Source: Clostridia bacterium (GTDB lineage Bacteria; Bacillota; Clostridia; Christensenellales; Aristaeellaceae). Taken from it: a DNA stretch of 64,000 bases. Both the position numbers and the translations under genes were made by a program. Positions 9,301-18,399 of the stretch are shown piece by piece. The stretch lies in contig JAFWSH010000001.1 of assembly GCA_017519405.1 (NCBI GenBank), positions 1 through 64,000 on the forward strand, read 5' to 3'. The notes under the pieces are model-generated. The model saw only the letters and a list, made by a program, of their open reading frames with translations. It ran no database searches and was not told the DNA's origin. Numbering within the stretch: the stretch's first letter is position 1; each line of letters opens with the position of its first letter.

Positions 9301-10041
9301 TTACAATTCGTCCAGGATCTCCTCGATGGTGAAGGAGAAGCTGACCATCTCCCCGGGCTCCTCCTCGGGGAAGAGGTAGGGCTGGAGGAAGAAAACCAGA
9401 CTTTCGGTCCCGGCGTCGTAGTAGAAGTCCTCCTCCGGGAAGAAGTCGTAGGTCAGGTCGTCCTCCGTGATGCTGTCGATGCCGCGCAGCGCCAGTTCCT
9501 CCGCCACCAGCGTGCGGATGCAGGCGTTGGCCCGGTTGGTCTGGCGCTCCATCAGCCACTCATCCGACTCCTCGTCGTCCAGGATCCCCAGCATGTAGGG
9601 CAGGGACAGCACCTTGCCCGCCTTCCGGGTATCCCGGCCGAAGGTCTGGGCCTGGTAGGAGACGCTGCGGACCCCGTCCATGAGCGTCTCCTCCGTCTGC
9701 AGGACGGAAAAGTAGGCATCGGTGTTGGCGGTGATCCGGTAGGTGAAGCGGCTCCAGGCGGGCTGGGTGGGGTCGGTGACACCGGAGCTCTTCACATAGA
9801 TGGTGTAGTCGCCCACGTCCTTCTGCTGGTAGGCGTAGAAGGCGTTGATGCTCTCCACGACCTCCCCTTCGCCCGCCACCTGGGGCAGGGAGTAGGTGTA
9901 GGTGTAGATCACGTCGGCGGGGGCTGCGTCCTCCGGGTAGGTCATGGAGCCGGCCAGATCCGGCGCCTGGGGGAGGGGATCGGCCCAGGCAGCGCCCAGG
10001 CACAGCAGCAGGCAGAGTATCATCAGCAGCAGTTTACGCAT
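9301..10041 (-). CDS. Secreted protein, RsiV/DUF3298-like
   Basis: A 246-residue exported protein. The N-terminus is a short signal peptide (MRKLLLMILCLLLCLGAAWA). The mature part resembles the DUF3298/RsiV-type extracytoplasmic fold, with a YTYSLPQV strand, a QAQTFGRDTRKAGKVLSL block and a C-terminal YLFPEEEPG segment similar to where RsiV-like proteins place a conserved loop. It lacks a cytoplasmic anti-sigma part and any transmembrane segment besides the signal. The start overlaps the upstream flavoprotein gene by 8 bases, so it is the last gene of the LCP set. The assignment to DUF3298 is from remembered motifs and is moderate. Confidence 0.7.
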   Translation of the reverse strand: MRKLLLMILCLLLCLGAAWADPLPQAPDLAGSMTYPEDAAPADVIYTYTYSLPQVAGEGEVVESINAFYAYQQKDVGDYTIYVKSSGVTDPTQPAWSRFTYRITANTDAYFSVLQTEETLMDGVRSVSYQAQTFGRDTRKAGKVLSLPYMLGILDDEESDEWLMERQTNRANACIRTLVAEELALRGIDSITEDDLTYDFFPEEDFYYDAGTESLVFFLQPYLFPEEEPGEMVSFSFTIEEILDEL

Positions 10042-10882
10042 GGGCCAGATCCTCCGAGCAGGAGATGGCGGCGATGTTGCCCTCGCCCACGGCCTTGGCC
10101 ACCTGGAAGGGCTGGCCGGTGCAGTCGCCGCAGGCATAGACGAAGGGCAGGCTGGTGGCCATCCGCCGGTCGGTGTGGATGAAGGAGCCGTCCAGGGCCA
10201 GCCCGGGGAGCAGACGGTCCGGGGCCACGGCCGGCCGGAAGACAAAGACCCCGTCGTAGGGGAGGGCACTGCCGCCGGCGATCACCTCCAGGACGCCGTT
10301 TTCCCGGCGCAGCTCTGTGGGCTTCTCCGGCCGCAGGGTGATCCGGGGATCCGCCGGGGCTTCGTGGGTCTTCAGGGTGAAGTAGTCCACGGAGGAGGCC
10401 AGACCCGCCAGGAAGAGGGCTTCCTCCACGCCGCCGTGCCAGGCGGAGATCACAGCCACCCGCTTGCCCCGGTAGAACATGCCGTCGCAGGTGCCGCACC
10501 AGCTGACGCCCTGGCCCAGCAGCGACTCCTCCCCCGGGAGCAGCTGCGGCCGGGCGGTGCCGGTGGCCAGCACAATGGCCCGGGCCTCCAGGATGTCGTT
10601 GTCCACCAGCACCATGAAGGTGCCGCCGAAGGACTGGATTTGCCGGGCAACCCCCGTGCGGAAGGACGCACCCAGGGACTCCGCCTGGTCGCGGAAGATC
10701 CGCAGCAGCTCCCGCCCGGATACCCGGGGCAGGCCGGGATAGTTGTCCAGCTGCTCCGCCCGGGCCAGCCAGCCGGAGGTGTCGCCGGCGCTGATCACGG
10801 TGCAGGAGAGGTTTCGCTGGCGGGCTGTGATGGCGCAGGAGAGGGCGCCGGGGCCGCCGCCGATAATCAACAGGTCGTTCAT
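10034..10882 (-). CDS. Thioredoxin-reductase-like flavoprotein without NADPH signature
   Basis: A 282-residue FAD disulfide reductase of the low-molecular-weight thioredoxin reductase fold. The FAD dinucleotide motif (GGGPGALSCA) is at the N-terminus, the redox pair is WCGTCDG near residue 134, and the C-terminal FAD motif YACGDCTGQPFQ is intact. Where NADPH enzymes carry GGGDSA, this protein reads SAWHGGVEEA, and the HRRxxxR phosphate-binding motif is replaced by THEAPADP. The fold is thus complete but both NADPH signatures are gone, as in ferredoxin-dependent flavin thioredoxin reductases described in clostridia. No thioredoxin gene is adjacent. Confidence 0.88.
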   Translation of the reverse strand: MNDLLIIGGGPGALSCAITARQRNLSCTVISAGDTSGWLARAEQLDNYPGLPRVSGRELLRIFRDQAESLGASFRTGVARQIQSFGGTFMVLVDNDILEARAIVLATGTARPQLLPGEESLLGQGVSWCGTCDGMFYRGKRVAVISAWHGGVEEALFLAGLASSVDYFTLKTHEAPADPRITLRPEKPTELRRENGVLEVIAGGSALPYDGVFVFRPAVAPDRLLPGLALDGSFIHTDRRMATSLPFVYACGDCTGQPFQVAKAVGEGNIAAISCSEDLAHA

Positions 10883-10903
10883 GCTGTCATTCCTTTCGCG
10901 TCG

Positions 10904-12709
10904 TCAGTAGGTGTAACGGGCAATCAGCCAGGGCATGCCGTCGTAGGTGGAGAAGGCGTCGGCGTAGATGGTGTAGAACTTGCCCTTCTCCCACTTGGTC
11001 TTGGACAGGTTCTCCAACAGAACAGGCCGGCTCAGGCCATCCTCTGAGGTGTAGATAATAGCCCGCACCGGCTTCTCGGACAGGAAGGACTGGACGGAGC
11101 CGGTGATCACATAGACCTGGGTCCGTTCCGCCCGGATGGAGATGTTGGACACCAGCTCGCTGTAGTCGTCCGCCTTGTTCAGGGGCCAGGCCTTGGAAGT
11201 GTAGACGTCCGGCGAGGGGAGGTAGTAGACGGTGTACTCCACCCTGGACGTCTTCTTTCCCGCCACGGAGGCGGTGATCTCGATGACGTTGTCGCCGATG
11301 TGGTCAAACTCGGCGATGAAGGAGAAGGTGCCGGTGGTGTTCAGGTTGGTGATGTCCAGGTCGGAGTGGGGGGAGAGCACGTCCACCATAGCGCCGGGCA
11401 GGGTGGTGCAGTTCACCTGCATGTGTTTCATGCTGGTGGAGGTGTAGGTGTCCGCCGCCAGGTCCAGGGGAATCTCCTGGGGTTCGCGGTAGAGCACCAG
11501 GTCGATCTCGTTCTCCCGGCAATACTGGCTCCGGCAGATGATCCGGTACTCGTTGTCGCCGTTGGGCTGCACCGTGGCGTTGATGGACAGATCGCCGGTG
11601 TCTGTGTTGATGGTGTCAGAGTAGTCCACATTGTTGATGGTGACCCTGGAGCCGGGGCGGACATTGATCTTGATGGTGTACATGGCGGCGGATACCGTGG
11701 TGCGCAGGCTGTCCGGCGTGATCAGCTCAATGGGGCTCAGAGGGATGTCGATGTCATAGTGGATCAGATCCATGGGCACCTGGCGCCCGGCGGCTGACTT
11801 CAGGAAGGGCGTCAGGGTGATGGTCATGGTCTCGCTGCGGAGCTCCTCGATGTCATCATACCAGATGTGATCGGGAATCTCGATGGTGGCGTACCCGCCG
11901 GTGACAATATAGGCAGTGTGGAGCTCCCGGATATAGATCTGGGCGCCCTCCGCGCCGGGGATCATGACAGTGTGGGCCGCCAGATCGTCCAGCATGGAGA
12001 CGATCACCGTGGCCCGGCGCTCCTCCCGGGCCGCCGCGCTCCGCTCCTGGAAGTAGTGATACCCGAAGAAGGCGCACAGCCCCACCAGGGCGGCCACTGC
12101 CAGAATGGTGACGGTCCGCAGCAGCCGTTTGAAGAAGCGCTGCCGGGACGTCATCCGGGGCGCCGCAGGGGCATGGCCGGAGGGCTGCTGCCAGCGGGCA
12201 GCGTAGGCCTCCTGCTCCGCCCACAGCGGGTCGAAGGAGCGGGAGTCGTCCCAGCGCACATCCTCCTCCGGCTGCTCCTGACCGCCGACGCGCACCACGG
12301 TGCGGCTGCCCTGCTCCCGGCGCATCCGGCGGGTGGTGCCGGTGTCGGCGCCGCCCAGGGTATGCCAGTAGGCGTCGGTGCCCTGGCTGAGGCGGATATC
12401 CATGGCTTCCCGCCCGGCAGGCCGGACGGCAGCGGTTCCGGAGAGAATCCGCGCTTTTTTGCGGGCGCCCTCGGCCTTCCGGTCCTTCAGATCCGCCATC
12501 TCCCGGGCCAGCTGCTCCCGGGCGTCTTCCGTGGCGTCGGTCTCGCCGTACTCGTCCATCCGGTAGTGCTGCACACCCGGCGCTCCGTCCTTGAGCCCCG
12601 CGCGCCAGGAGGGGGCTTTTTCGCCCTCAGCGCCGGGCAGATCGGCACCGCAGCGCAGACAGCGGGGGTTGGAGCCGCGGTTCCACTGCCCGCATTGGGG
12701 ACATTTCAT
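10904..12709 (-). CDS. Zinc-ribbon membrane protein with large extracellular part
   Basis: A 601-residue protein I cannot name. The N-terminus is a zinc ribbon with two CxxC pairs (CPQCGQ and CLRCGA, residues 4-22). A charged cytoplasmic linker runs to about residue 190, then comes one transmembrane helix (around residues 195-216, TVTILAVAALVGLCAFF). The remaining roughly 380 residues are predicted extracellular and beta-rich, with a segment describing bacterial Ig-like repeats (for example SRVTINNVDYSD). The layout of cytoplasmic zinc ribbon, one helix and outer beta domains suggests an envelope sensor or scaffold. It lies between the LCP gene and the flavoprotein, all minus strand with gaps of about 20-30 bases. 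Confidence 0.75.
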   Translation of the reverse strand: MKCPQCGQWNRGSNPRCLRCGADLPGAEGEKAPSWRAGLKDGAPGVQHYRMDEYGETDATEDAREQLAREMADLKDRKAEGARKKARILSGTAAVRPAGREAMDIRLSQGTDAYWHTLGGADTGTTRRMRREQGSRTVVRVGGQEQPEEDVRWDDSRSFDPLWAEQEAYAARWQQPSGHAPAAPRMTSRQRFFKRLLRTVTILAVAALVGLCAFFGYHYFQERSAAAREERRATVIVSMLDDLAAHTVMIPGAEGAQIYIRELHTAYIVTGGYATIEIPDHIWYDDIEELRSETMTITLTPFLKSAAGRQVPMDLIHYDIDIPLSPIELITPDSLRTTVSAAMYTIKINVRPGSRVTINNVDYSDTINTDTGDLSINATVQPNGDNEYRIICRSQYCRENEIDLVLYREPQEIPLDLAADTYTSTSMKHMQVNCTTLPGAMVDVLSPHSDLDITNLNTTGTFSFIAEFDHIGDNVIEITASVAGKKTSRVEYTVYYLPSPDVYTSKAWPLNKADDYSELVSNISIRAERTQVYVITGSVQSFLSEKPVRAIIYTSEDGLSRPVLLENLSKTKWEKGKFYTIYADAFSTYDGMPWLIARYTY

Positions 12710-12738
12710 GCTGTCAGTCCTTTCAGACAGGATGGGCC

Positions 12739-13701
12739 TCAGTGGCCGAAGATGAAATCGCCGAAGTCGTCGTCCGCCTCGTTCAGCACCAGGTAGCTGT
12801 TCTGGAGGTAGTCATCCATGGCCACGCGGTTGGCGGCCCAGTCGATCTCCTGGACAGAGCCGCCGTAGTCGATGCCGTGGGCGGTGCCGGAGATGGGGAT
12901 CCGGAGCTCCTCCATGGTGCAGCCCCGGAGCATGAAGGCCTGGTCCATGGCCTCCAGCATGTCGTTCAGGCTCATGTTGGTGAGGGTGGACTGGTCCAGC
13001 ACCTCGTCCACCAGGGCCCTGGCGTCCTCATAGGTGATTTCCCGGCAGTTGTCCGCCAGGGTGGACAGCACGTTGCGGACCCGCTGGGTGCGCATGAAGT
13101 CCCCGCCGCCGCCGGCCTTGCGGATGCGCATGTAGATCACGGCGGAGTGTCCGCGGAAGTGATAGGTGCCGGCGTTGGCCATGCGGGGGGTGGTGGAATC
13201 CCGGGGGATGGCGTAGCGCTTCAGGTAGGCGGCCTCCTCGTTGGTGACGGTGATGTCCACGCCCCCCAGGTAGTCGATGATGCTCTGCACCTGGCTCCAG
13301 TTGAAGAGAATGTACTTCTCTACCCGGATGCCCAGATGCTGGCTCAGCACACGGCAAAGGGCCGCCGGATCGTTGTTGTTCCGGTGGGCCACATAGGTGA
13401 CACGGGTGGGCTTGCCGTCGGGCCCCTGGACCAGCGCGTCCCGGATCACCGAGGTCAGCATGATCCGGTGGGCCCGGGTGTCAAAGGTCACCACCACGAT
13501 GCCGTCGGTGTTGCCCAGGTTGTCTGGCTTCTTGGACCACTGGTCCACACACAGCAGCAGATAGTGATGCTGACCGTCGATGGGCTCCGGCAGCTGGTCG
13601 TAGGGGATGATCTCGATGGGCTTGGGCACATCCGCGCGGGCAGATACGGCGCCAAGCAGCAGCACCGTCAGCAGTGCCAGGGACAGGAACCGTTTCCACA
13701 T
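12739..13701 (-). CDS. LCP (LytR-CpsA-Psr) family protein
   Basis: A 320-residue exported LCP-domain protein. It has an N-terminal signal sequence (residues 1-23) and a domain with YLLLCVD, the NTDGIVVVTFD segment, the SVIRD block equivalent to the phosphate-binding SIPRD, and a late RTQRVRNVLS segment that matches the conserved RxxRQ region. LCP enzymes transfer polyprenyl-phosphate-linked glycopolymers such as teichoic acid or capsule to peptidoglycan. This one lacks a long cytoplasmic N-terminus. It leads the minus-strand set to 9301 and has an extended -10 promoter upstream. Confidence 0.88.
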   Translation of the reverse strand: MWKRFLSLALLTVLLLGAVSARADVPKPIEIIPYDQLPEPIDGQHHYLLLCVDQWSKKPDNLGNTDGIVVVTFDTRAHRIMLTSVIRDALVQGPDGKPTRVTYVAHRNNNDPAALCRVLSQHLGIRVEKYILFNWSQVQSIIDYLGGVDITVTNEEAAYLKRYAIPRDSTTPRMANAGTYHFRGHSAVIYMRIRKAGGGGDFMRTQRVRNVLSTLADNCREITYEDARALVDEVLDQSTLTNMSLNDMLEAMDQAFMLRGCTMEELRIPISGTAHGIDYGGSVQEIDWAANRVAMDDYLQNSYLVLNEADDDFGDFIFGH

Positions 13702-13749
13702 ATCACAGAGCCTCTTTCCTTGCGTGGTATGGAAAATACACCATCATGG

Positions 13750-13778
13750 ATTATAGCACAGAATTCACAGAAATGAAA
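13750..13778 (-). promoter_or_regulatory. Extended -10 promoter before the LCP gene
   Basis: On the minus strand TGCTATAAT gives a perfect -10 (13750-13755) with the TGn extension. The -35 position (13773-13778) reads TTTCAT, which is weak. Spacing is 17 bases. Confidence 0.55.
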
Positions 13779-13835
13779 CACTTGGGACATGCCTCCGATG
13801 TAAAAACTCCACAGGCGCTGCGGGGTCCGGCGGGC

Positions 13836-13864
13836 TGTTCACGGCGGTCAAAATGTGCTACAAT
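13836..13864 (+). promoter_or_regulatory. Extended -10 promoter before the Y-family polymerase
   Basis: TGCTACAAT places a -10 TACAAT at 13859-13864 with a TGn extension, and a poor -35 (TGTTCA) lies 17 bases upstream. I see no LexA box (CGAACNNNNGTTC type) in the region, so SOS control is not supported. Confidence 0.5.
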
Positions 13865-13894
13865 CAGGGGAGCGAGCGGAGAGGAGGGACGGAC

Positions 13895-15352
13895 GTGGGA
13901 GAGCGCATTTATGCGGCCATCGACCTGAAGAGCTTCTACGCCAGCGTGGAGTGCGTGGAACGCGGCCTGGACCCCCTCACCGCGAATCTGGTGGTGGCGG
14001 ACCTCCGGCGGACGGAGAAGACCATCTGTCTGGCGGTGTCCCCCAGTCTCAAGCGCTATGGCCTGTCCGGCCGCAGCCGCCTGTTTGAGGTTGTGGAGAA
14101 GGCCAGGGAGGTGGAGGCCCGGACGGGGCAGAAGCTGGAATACATTGTGGCGCCGCCCCGGATGCGCTTCTATATGGACTACAGCGCACGGATCTATCAG
14201 AAGGTGTACCTGCGCTATCTGGCGCCGGAGGACATCCATGTCTACTCCATCGACGAGGTTTTTCTCGACCTGACAAACTACCTGTCCCTCTACGGCATGA
14301 CCCCCCATGACCTGGTGCGGCACCTGATCCGGGAGGTGCTGCGGGAGACCGGCATCACGGCCACCGGGGGCATCGGTACCAACCTGTATCTGGCCAAGAT
14401 TGCCATGGACATCATGGCCAAGCGGGCGCCGGCGGATGAGGACGGGGTGCGGATCGCCGAGCTGGACGAGGCGAGCTACCGGCGTCTTTTGTGGGATCAC
14501 CGGCCGCTGACGGACTTCTGGCGGGTGGGGAAGGGCATTGCCCGGCGCCTGGCCCACTACGGCGTTGAGACCATGGGGCAGCTGGCCAGACTCAGCCTGA
14601 CGGAGGAGGACAGCCTCTACCGGGAGTTCGGGGTGGATGCGGAGATCCTCATCGACCACGCCTGGGGCGCGGAAGCCTGCGGCATGGCGGAGATCAAGGC
14701 CTTCCGGCCTGCGGACAACTCCCTCTCCATGGGCCAGGTGCTCTCCCGGCCCTACGACTTTGCCCAGGGACGGGTGGTTGCCCGGGAGATGGCGGACCAG
14801 CTGGCGCTGGAGCTGACAGAACGAGGCTTGGTGACGGACGGCATCACCCTGGTGGTGAGTTATGACAAGACAGGCGCCCGGGGACTCCGGCCGGATCAGG
14901 TGGAGACCGGCTACTACGGGGAGCAGGTTCCCAAGCCGGCCCACGGAAGCCAGCTGCTCACCGACGACAGCGGCCGGCCGGGGGCCTCCGCCTCGGGACG
15001 GCGAATCGAGCGGGCGGTGCTGGCGGTCTACGACAGGACGGTGCAGCGGGGCCTGCCCATCCGCCGCTTCAGCCTGTCCTGCGGCCATGTGCAGCCCTAC
15101 GCGGAGATGCACGCCCAGACGGTGCAGCTGGACCTGTTCACCTCCGGGGAAGTGCTGGAGGCGGAGCGGGAGAAGGAGGCCCGGGATCTGCGGCTGCAGC
15201 AGACAGTGGCGGACATCAAGGCGCGATTCGGACGGAACAAGATGCTGCGGGGCCTGAATTTCCAGGAGGGCGCCACAGCCAGGGAGCGGAACGGGACCAT
15301 CGGCGGCCACGCCGCGGGGGAGGGGGAGGAAGACAGTGGAGAACGCTGGTGA
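13895..15352 (+). CDS. Y-family (UmuC/DinB-type) DNA polymerase
   Basis: A 485-residue translesion polymerase of the Firmicutes UvrX/YqjW branch. The palm begins AAIDLKSFYASVE, containing the metal-binding Asp, and the second catalytic acid pair is in YSIDEVFLD around residue 125. A helix-hairpin-helix region follows (GIARRLAHYGVETMGQL), then the little-finger domain. GTG 13895 is the start because GAGGAGGGA lies 5 bases upstream and the Y-family N-terminal motif begins just after it; the frame is open further upstream by chance. The next gene starts inside the 3' end, a YolD-like protein, a known pairing for this polymerase branch. Confidence 0.9.
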   Translation: MGERIYAAIDLKSFYASVECVERGLDPLTANLVVADLRRTEKTICLAVSPSLKRYGLSGRSRLFEVVEKAREVEARTGQKLEYIVAPPRMRFYMDYSARIYQKVYLRYLAPEDIHVYSIDEVFLDLTNYLSLYGMTPHDLVRHLIREVLRETGITATGGIGTNLYLAKIAMDIMAKRAPADEDGVRIAELDEASYRRLLWDHRPLTDFWRVGKGIARRLAHYGVETMGQLARLSLTEEDSLYREFGVDAEILIDHAWGAEACGMAEIKAFRPADNSLSMGQVLSRPYDFAQGRVVAREMADQLALELTERGLVTDGITLVVSYDKTGARGLRPDQVETGYYGEQVPKPAHGSQLLTDDSGRPGASASGRRIERAVLAVYDRTVQRGLPIRRFSLSCGHVQPYAEMHAQTVQLDLFTSGEVLEAEREKEARDLRLQQTVADIKARFGRNKMLRGLNFQEGATARERNGTIGGHAAGEGEEDSGERW

Positions 15353-15773
15353 CCTGACCGGCCGTCCGGCATGGGAACCGTCCCCGCGGCACCCCCGGAT
15401 GCCGGTGGCGGACCGGGCGAAGATCTTTATGCCCTTTGCGGCGCTGCGGGGCTTTGACGACGAGATCGACCGGCGGCAGCACCGCCTGGTGCCCCGGCCC
15501 GTCCCGGGGGAGACGGAGACAGAGGCCCTGGACGCCGCCCTGCGGCAGGCTGCCGCCGCCCTGGCAGCGGGACAGCGGCCGCGGGTGCTGGCGGTGGTCT
15601 TTCAGGAGGAGAAGCCGGGCTGGGGGGACCTCCGGGAGGTGGAGGGCATCCTCCGCCGGGTGGACCCGGCCCGGGGGCTCCTGCTGCTGGAGGAGGAGAG
15701 CCTCCCGGTGAGCATGCTGGTCTCCCTGACCCTGCCTGACGCACAGCCGGACTTTCTGCCGGAAGATGATTGA
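15336..15773 (+). CDS. YolD-like protein
   Basis: A 145-residue protein with the YolD-like core DRAKIFMPFAALRGFDDEI (residues about 26-44) and a C-terminal half of alternating strands ending in acidic residues. YolD-like proteins accompany Y-family polymerases in Firmicutes and are thought to play a UmuD-like accessory role, which is not proven here. It starts at GTG 15336, overlapping the polymerase gene by 17 bases, with AGGGGGAGGA 5 bases upstream. The two genes are therefore translationally coupled. Confidence 0.8.
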   Translation: MENAGDLTGRPAWEPSPRHPRMPVADRAKIFMPFAALRGFDDEIDRRQHRLVPRPVPGETETEALDAALRQAAAALAAGQRPRVLAVVFQEEKPGWGDLREVEGILRRVDPARGLLLLEEESLPVSMLVSLTLPDAQPDFLPEDD

Positions 15774-15824
15774 CATCCCGGGGCATTCGTTTTATCATCA
15801 CATAGACGGGAAGGAGGTGCTGCC

Positions 15825-16580
15825 GTGGAGCAGTTTGCGCGGACAGCCATGCTGCTGGGCAGCGGAGGGCTGGCCCGCCTGGCGAAAGCCCGGGTGGCCG
15901 TCTTCGGCCTGGGCGGCGTGGGCGGCCATGCCGCGGAGGCCCTGGTCCGCAGCGGCATCGGCGCCATCGATCTCATCGACCGGGACCGGGTGGCCCTCTC
16001 CAACCTGAACCGCCAGCTCATCGCCACCCGTGCCACGGTGGACATGCTGAAGACGGAGGCGATGACGCAGCGCCTGCGGGAGATCAATCCGGAGGCACGC
16101 ATCACCGGCCACCCCATGTTCTACCTGCCCGAGACGGCGGATCTGCTGGATCTGCGATGTTTCGACTACGTGCTGGACGCGGTGGACACCGTGTCGGCCA
16201 AGCTGACCCTGGCCCAGCGGGCGGCGGAGGCCGGCACCCCCATCATCAGCGCCATGGGGGCGGGGAACAAGCTGGATCCCACCCTGCTGCGGGTGGCGGA
16301 CATCAGCGAAACCACGGTGGATCCCCTGGCCCGGGTGATGCGCAGGGAGCTGAGGCGCCGGGGCATCGGCCGGCTGAAGGTGGTTTACTCCACGGAACCC
16401 GCCATGACGCCGGACGCCGGGGAGGGCGCAGATGGTCAGGGAGAGCCCGGCAGACGGGCCACCCCTGGATCCGTGGCCTTTGTCCCGTCGGTCATGGGGC
16501 TGATCATGGCCGGCGAGGTAGTGAAAGACATTGCCCTGAACCGGCTGAACAGGCCGCTGCGGGCGGAGGAGGCAACATGA
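15825..16580 (+). CDS. tcdA: tRNA threonylcarbamoyladenosine dehydratase (TcdA/CsdL)
   Basis: A 251-residue ThiF/MoeB/E1-like enzyme that cyclises t6A37 of tRNA to ct6A using ATP. The nucleotide loop GLGGVGGHAAE is near residue 29, the acidic LIDRDRVALSNLNRQ block follows, and DAVDTVSAK is in the middle. The MGAGNKLDPT segment separates this subgroup from MoeB and ThiF, and there is no CxxC zinc pair at the C-terminus. GTG 15825 has GGAAGGAGGTG upstream. The stop overlaps the next start as ATGA. Confidence 0.9.
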   Translation: MEQFARTAMLLGSGGLARLAKARVAVFGLGGVGGHAAEALVRSGIGAIDLIDRDRVALSNLNRQLIATRATVDMLKTEAMTQRLREINPEARITGHPMFYLPETADLLDLRCFDYVLDAVDTVSAKLTLAQRAAEAGTPIISAMGAGNKLDPTLLRVADISETTVDPLARVMRRELRRRGIGRLKVVYSTEPAMTPDAGEGADGQGEPGRRATPGSVAFVPSVMGLIMAGEVVKDIALNRLNRPLRAEEAT

Positions 16581-16990
16581 GCGAGAACCGGGAGGAGAGC
16601 AAGGTCTGGAAGGAATACCAGGCCCACATCCGGGATACGGAACGGCTGCAGACGGAGATTATCCGGGGCGCCAAGGCCGGGGAGAGTCTGGCTTCGCTGC
16701 TGTTGAAGTGCGCCCGGGCCCTGAGCCTGGCCACGGAAACCCCTACCTTCCGGGAGCAGGTGGAGCGCTCCCTGCAGGCAGTCTACGGGGAGGCGCTGGG
16801 GGACAGCGGCGCCCTGCAGCTGGAGCTGGAGGCCGCAAAGGGCAGGCTGGAGAAGATCCGCGCCGCCAGGGAGACGGAACAGGATCCGGAGCTTCGCCAG
16901 GAGATGGAGCTGGCCATACGGGCCCACGAGGAGCGGATCAGATACCTGGAGCAGCGCCTGAAGGACACCACTGAGCAAACGGAGGAATAA
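16577..16990 (+). CDS. Small coiled-coil protein of unknown function
   Basis: A 137-residue, very charged and helix-forming protein. Heptad-like repeats from about residue 80 to the end (LELEAAKGRLEKIRAAR, EERIRYLEQRL) predict a coiled coil. There is no signal peptide or membrane segment. The ATG overlaps the tcdA stop and the gene ends two bases before cysS, so it is tightly embedded in the tcdA-cysS transcript. I recognise no family. Confidence 0.8.
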   Translation: MSENREESKVWKEYQAHIRDTERLQTEIIRGAKAGESLASLLLKCARALSLATETPTFREQVERSLQAVYGEALGDSGALQLELEAAKGRLEKIRAARETEQDPELRQEMELAIRAHEERIRYLEQRLKDTTEQTEE

Positions 16991-16992
16991 AC

Positions 16993-18399
16993 ATGCAGAT
17001 TTACAACAGCGCAACCCGTCGCAAGGAAACCTTTGTGCCCCTGCACGAAGGCAAGGTGGGCATCTATGCCTGCGGCCCCACGGTGTATGACTTTTTCCAC
17101 ATCGGCAACGCCCGGCCCTTCATCACCTTTGACGTCCTCCGCCGCCAACTGGAGCGGGAGGGCTATGAGGTGACCTTCGTGCAGAACTTCACCGACATCG
17201 ACGACAAGATGATCCGCCGGGCCAACGAGGAGGGCATCACGGTGAAGGAGCTGGCGGACCGCTTCATCGCCGAGTACTGGACGGACGCCAAGGCCCTGGG
17301 CATCCGGCCTGCCACGGTGCATCCCCGGGCCACGGAGCACATTGCGCAGATCATCGCGCTGGTGCAGAAGCTGATCGACAACGGTCACGCCTACGTCAGC
17401 CCTTCCGGCGACGTGTACTACCGGGTGAGCGCCTTCCCGGGCTACGGCAAGCTCTCCGGCCAGTCCGTGGAGGACCGGGAGATGGGCGCCTCCGAGCGGC
17501 TGGACGTGGAGACCGAGAAGGAGAACCCGGCGGACTTCGCCCTCTGGAAGGCGCAGAAGCCCGGGGAACCCGCCTGGGAGAGCCCCTGGGGCATGGGCCG
17601 GCCCGGCTGGCATATCGAGTGCTCCGCCATGTCCATGACCTACCTGGGTAACACCTTCGACATCCATTGCGGCGGCAAGGATCTCCTCTTCCCCCACCAC
17701 GAGAACGAGATCGCCCAGTCTGAGGGCGCCACGGGGGAACCCTATGTCCGCTACTGGATGCACAACGGCTTTATCAATGTGGACGGGCAGAAGATGAGCA
17801 AGTCCCTCCACAACTTCTGGACGGTGCGGGACATCGCCAGGGAGTTTGACCTGGAGGCGGTGCGGATGTTCATGCTCTCCGCCCACTACCGCAGTCCCAT
17901 CAATTTCTCCCGGGAGCAGATCGAGGCGGCCCACGCCAGCCTCCAGCGGCTCTACACCGCCCGGGATCAGCTGCGCTTCCTGAAGGACAAGGCGGCTGAC
18001 CGGCCGCTGAACCCGGAGGAGGAGGCGTTCACGGCCCGGCTGAAGCAGTATGAGGACCGCTTCGACGCCGCCATGGACGACGACCTGAACACGGCGGATG
18101 CCATCGGCGCCATCTTTGAGCTGGTGCGGGATGCCAACTCCACCCTCTCGGCGGAGTCTGCCCGGGGTGCGGTGACGGCGGCGCTGGACAGCTTCGGCGC
18201 CCTGTGCGGTATTCTGGGCCTGGCCCAGAAGGAGGACGACGCGCTGCCGGCGGAGATTCAGCAGATGGTGGATGAGCGCGCCGCCGCCCGGAAGGCGAAG
18301 GACTGGAAGCGCTCGGACGAGCTGCGGGACGCCATCAAGGCCGCGGGCTATATCCTGGAGGACACCCGGGAGGGCCAGAAAGTGCGGAAAGCCCTGTGA
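16993..18399 (+). CDS. cysS: Cysteinyl-tRNA synthetase
   Basis: A full-length (468 residue) class I synthetase. The zinc and ATP motifs are in order: CGPTVYDFFHIGNA holds the first zinc cysteine and the HIGH-type motif, the central WHIECSAM and FPHHENEIAQSE supply the other zinc ligands, and KMSKSLH is the KMSKS loop. The C-terminal anticodon-binding helix domain ends with DTREGQKVRK. The start is 2 bases after the previous stop, and the TGA overlaps the GTG start of the ComEA-like gene. Confidence 0.97.
   Translation: MQIYNSATRRKETFVPLHEGKVGIYACGPTVYDFFHIGNARPFITFDVLRRQLEREGYEVTFVQNFTDIDDKMIRRANEEGITVKELADRFIAEYWTDAKALGIRPATVHPRATEHIAQIIALVQKLIDNGHAYVSPSGDVYYRVSAFPGYGKLSGQSVEDREMGASERLDVETEKENPADFALWKAQKPGEPAWESPWGMGRPGWHIECSAMSMTYLGNTFDIHCGGKDLLFPHHENEIAQSEGATGEPYVRYWMHNGFINVDGQKMSKSLHNFWTVRDIAREFDLEAVRMFMLSAHYRSPINFSREQIEAAHASLQRLYTARDQLRFLKDKAADRPLNPEEEAFTARLKQYEDRFDAAMDDDLNTADAIGAIFELVRDANSTLSAESARGAVTAALDSFGALCGILGLAQKEDDALPAEIQQMVDERAAARKAKDWKRSDELRDAIKAAGYILEDTREGQKVRKAL

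Noticed and set aside
12739..13701. Reading the LCP gene as a LytR transcription regulator
   Set aside because: The protein has a signal sequence and an extracellular LCP domain, with no DNA-binding domain.
13836..13894. LexA/SOS box before the Y-family polymerase
   Set aside because: No GAACNNNNGTTC-type palindrome is present near the promoter.
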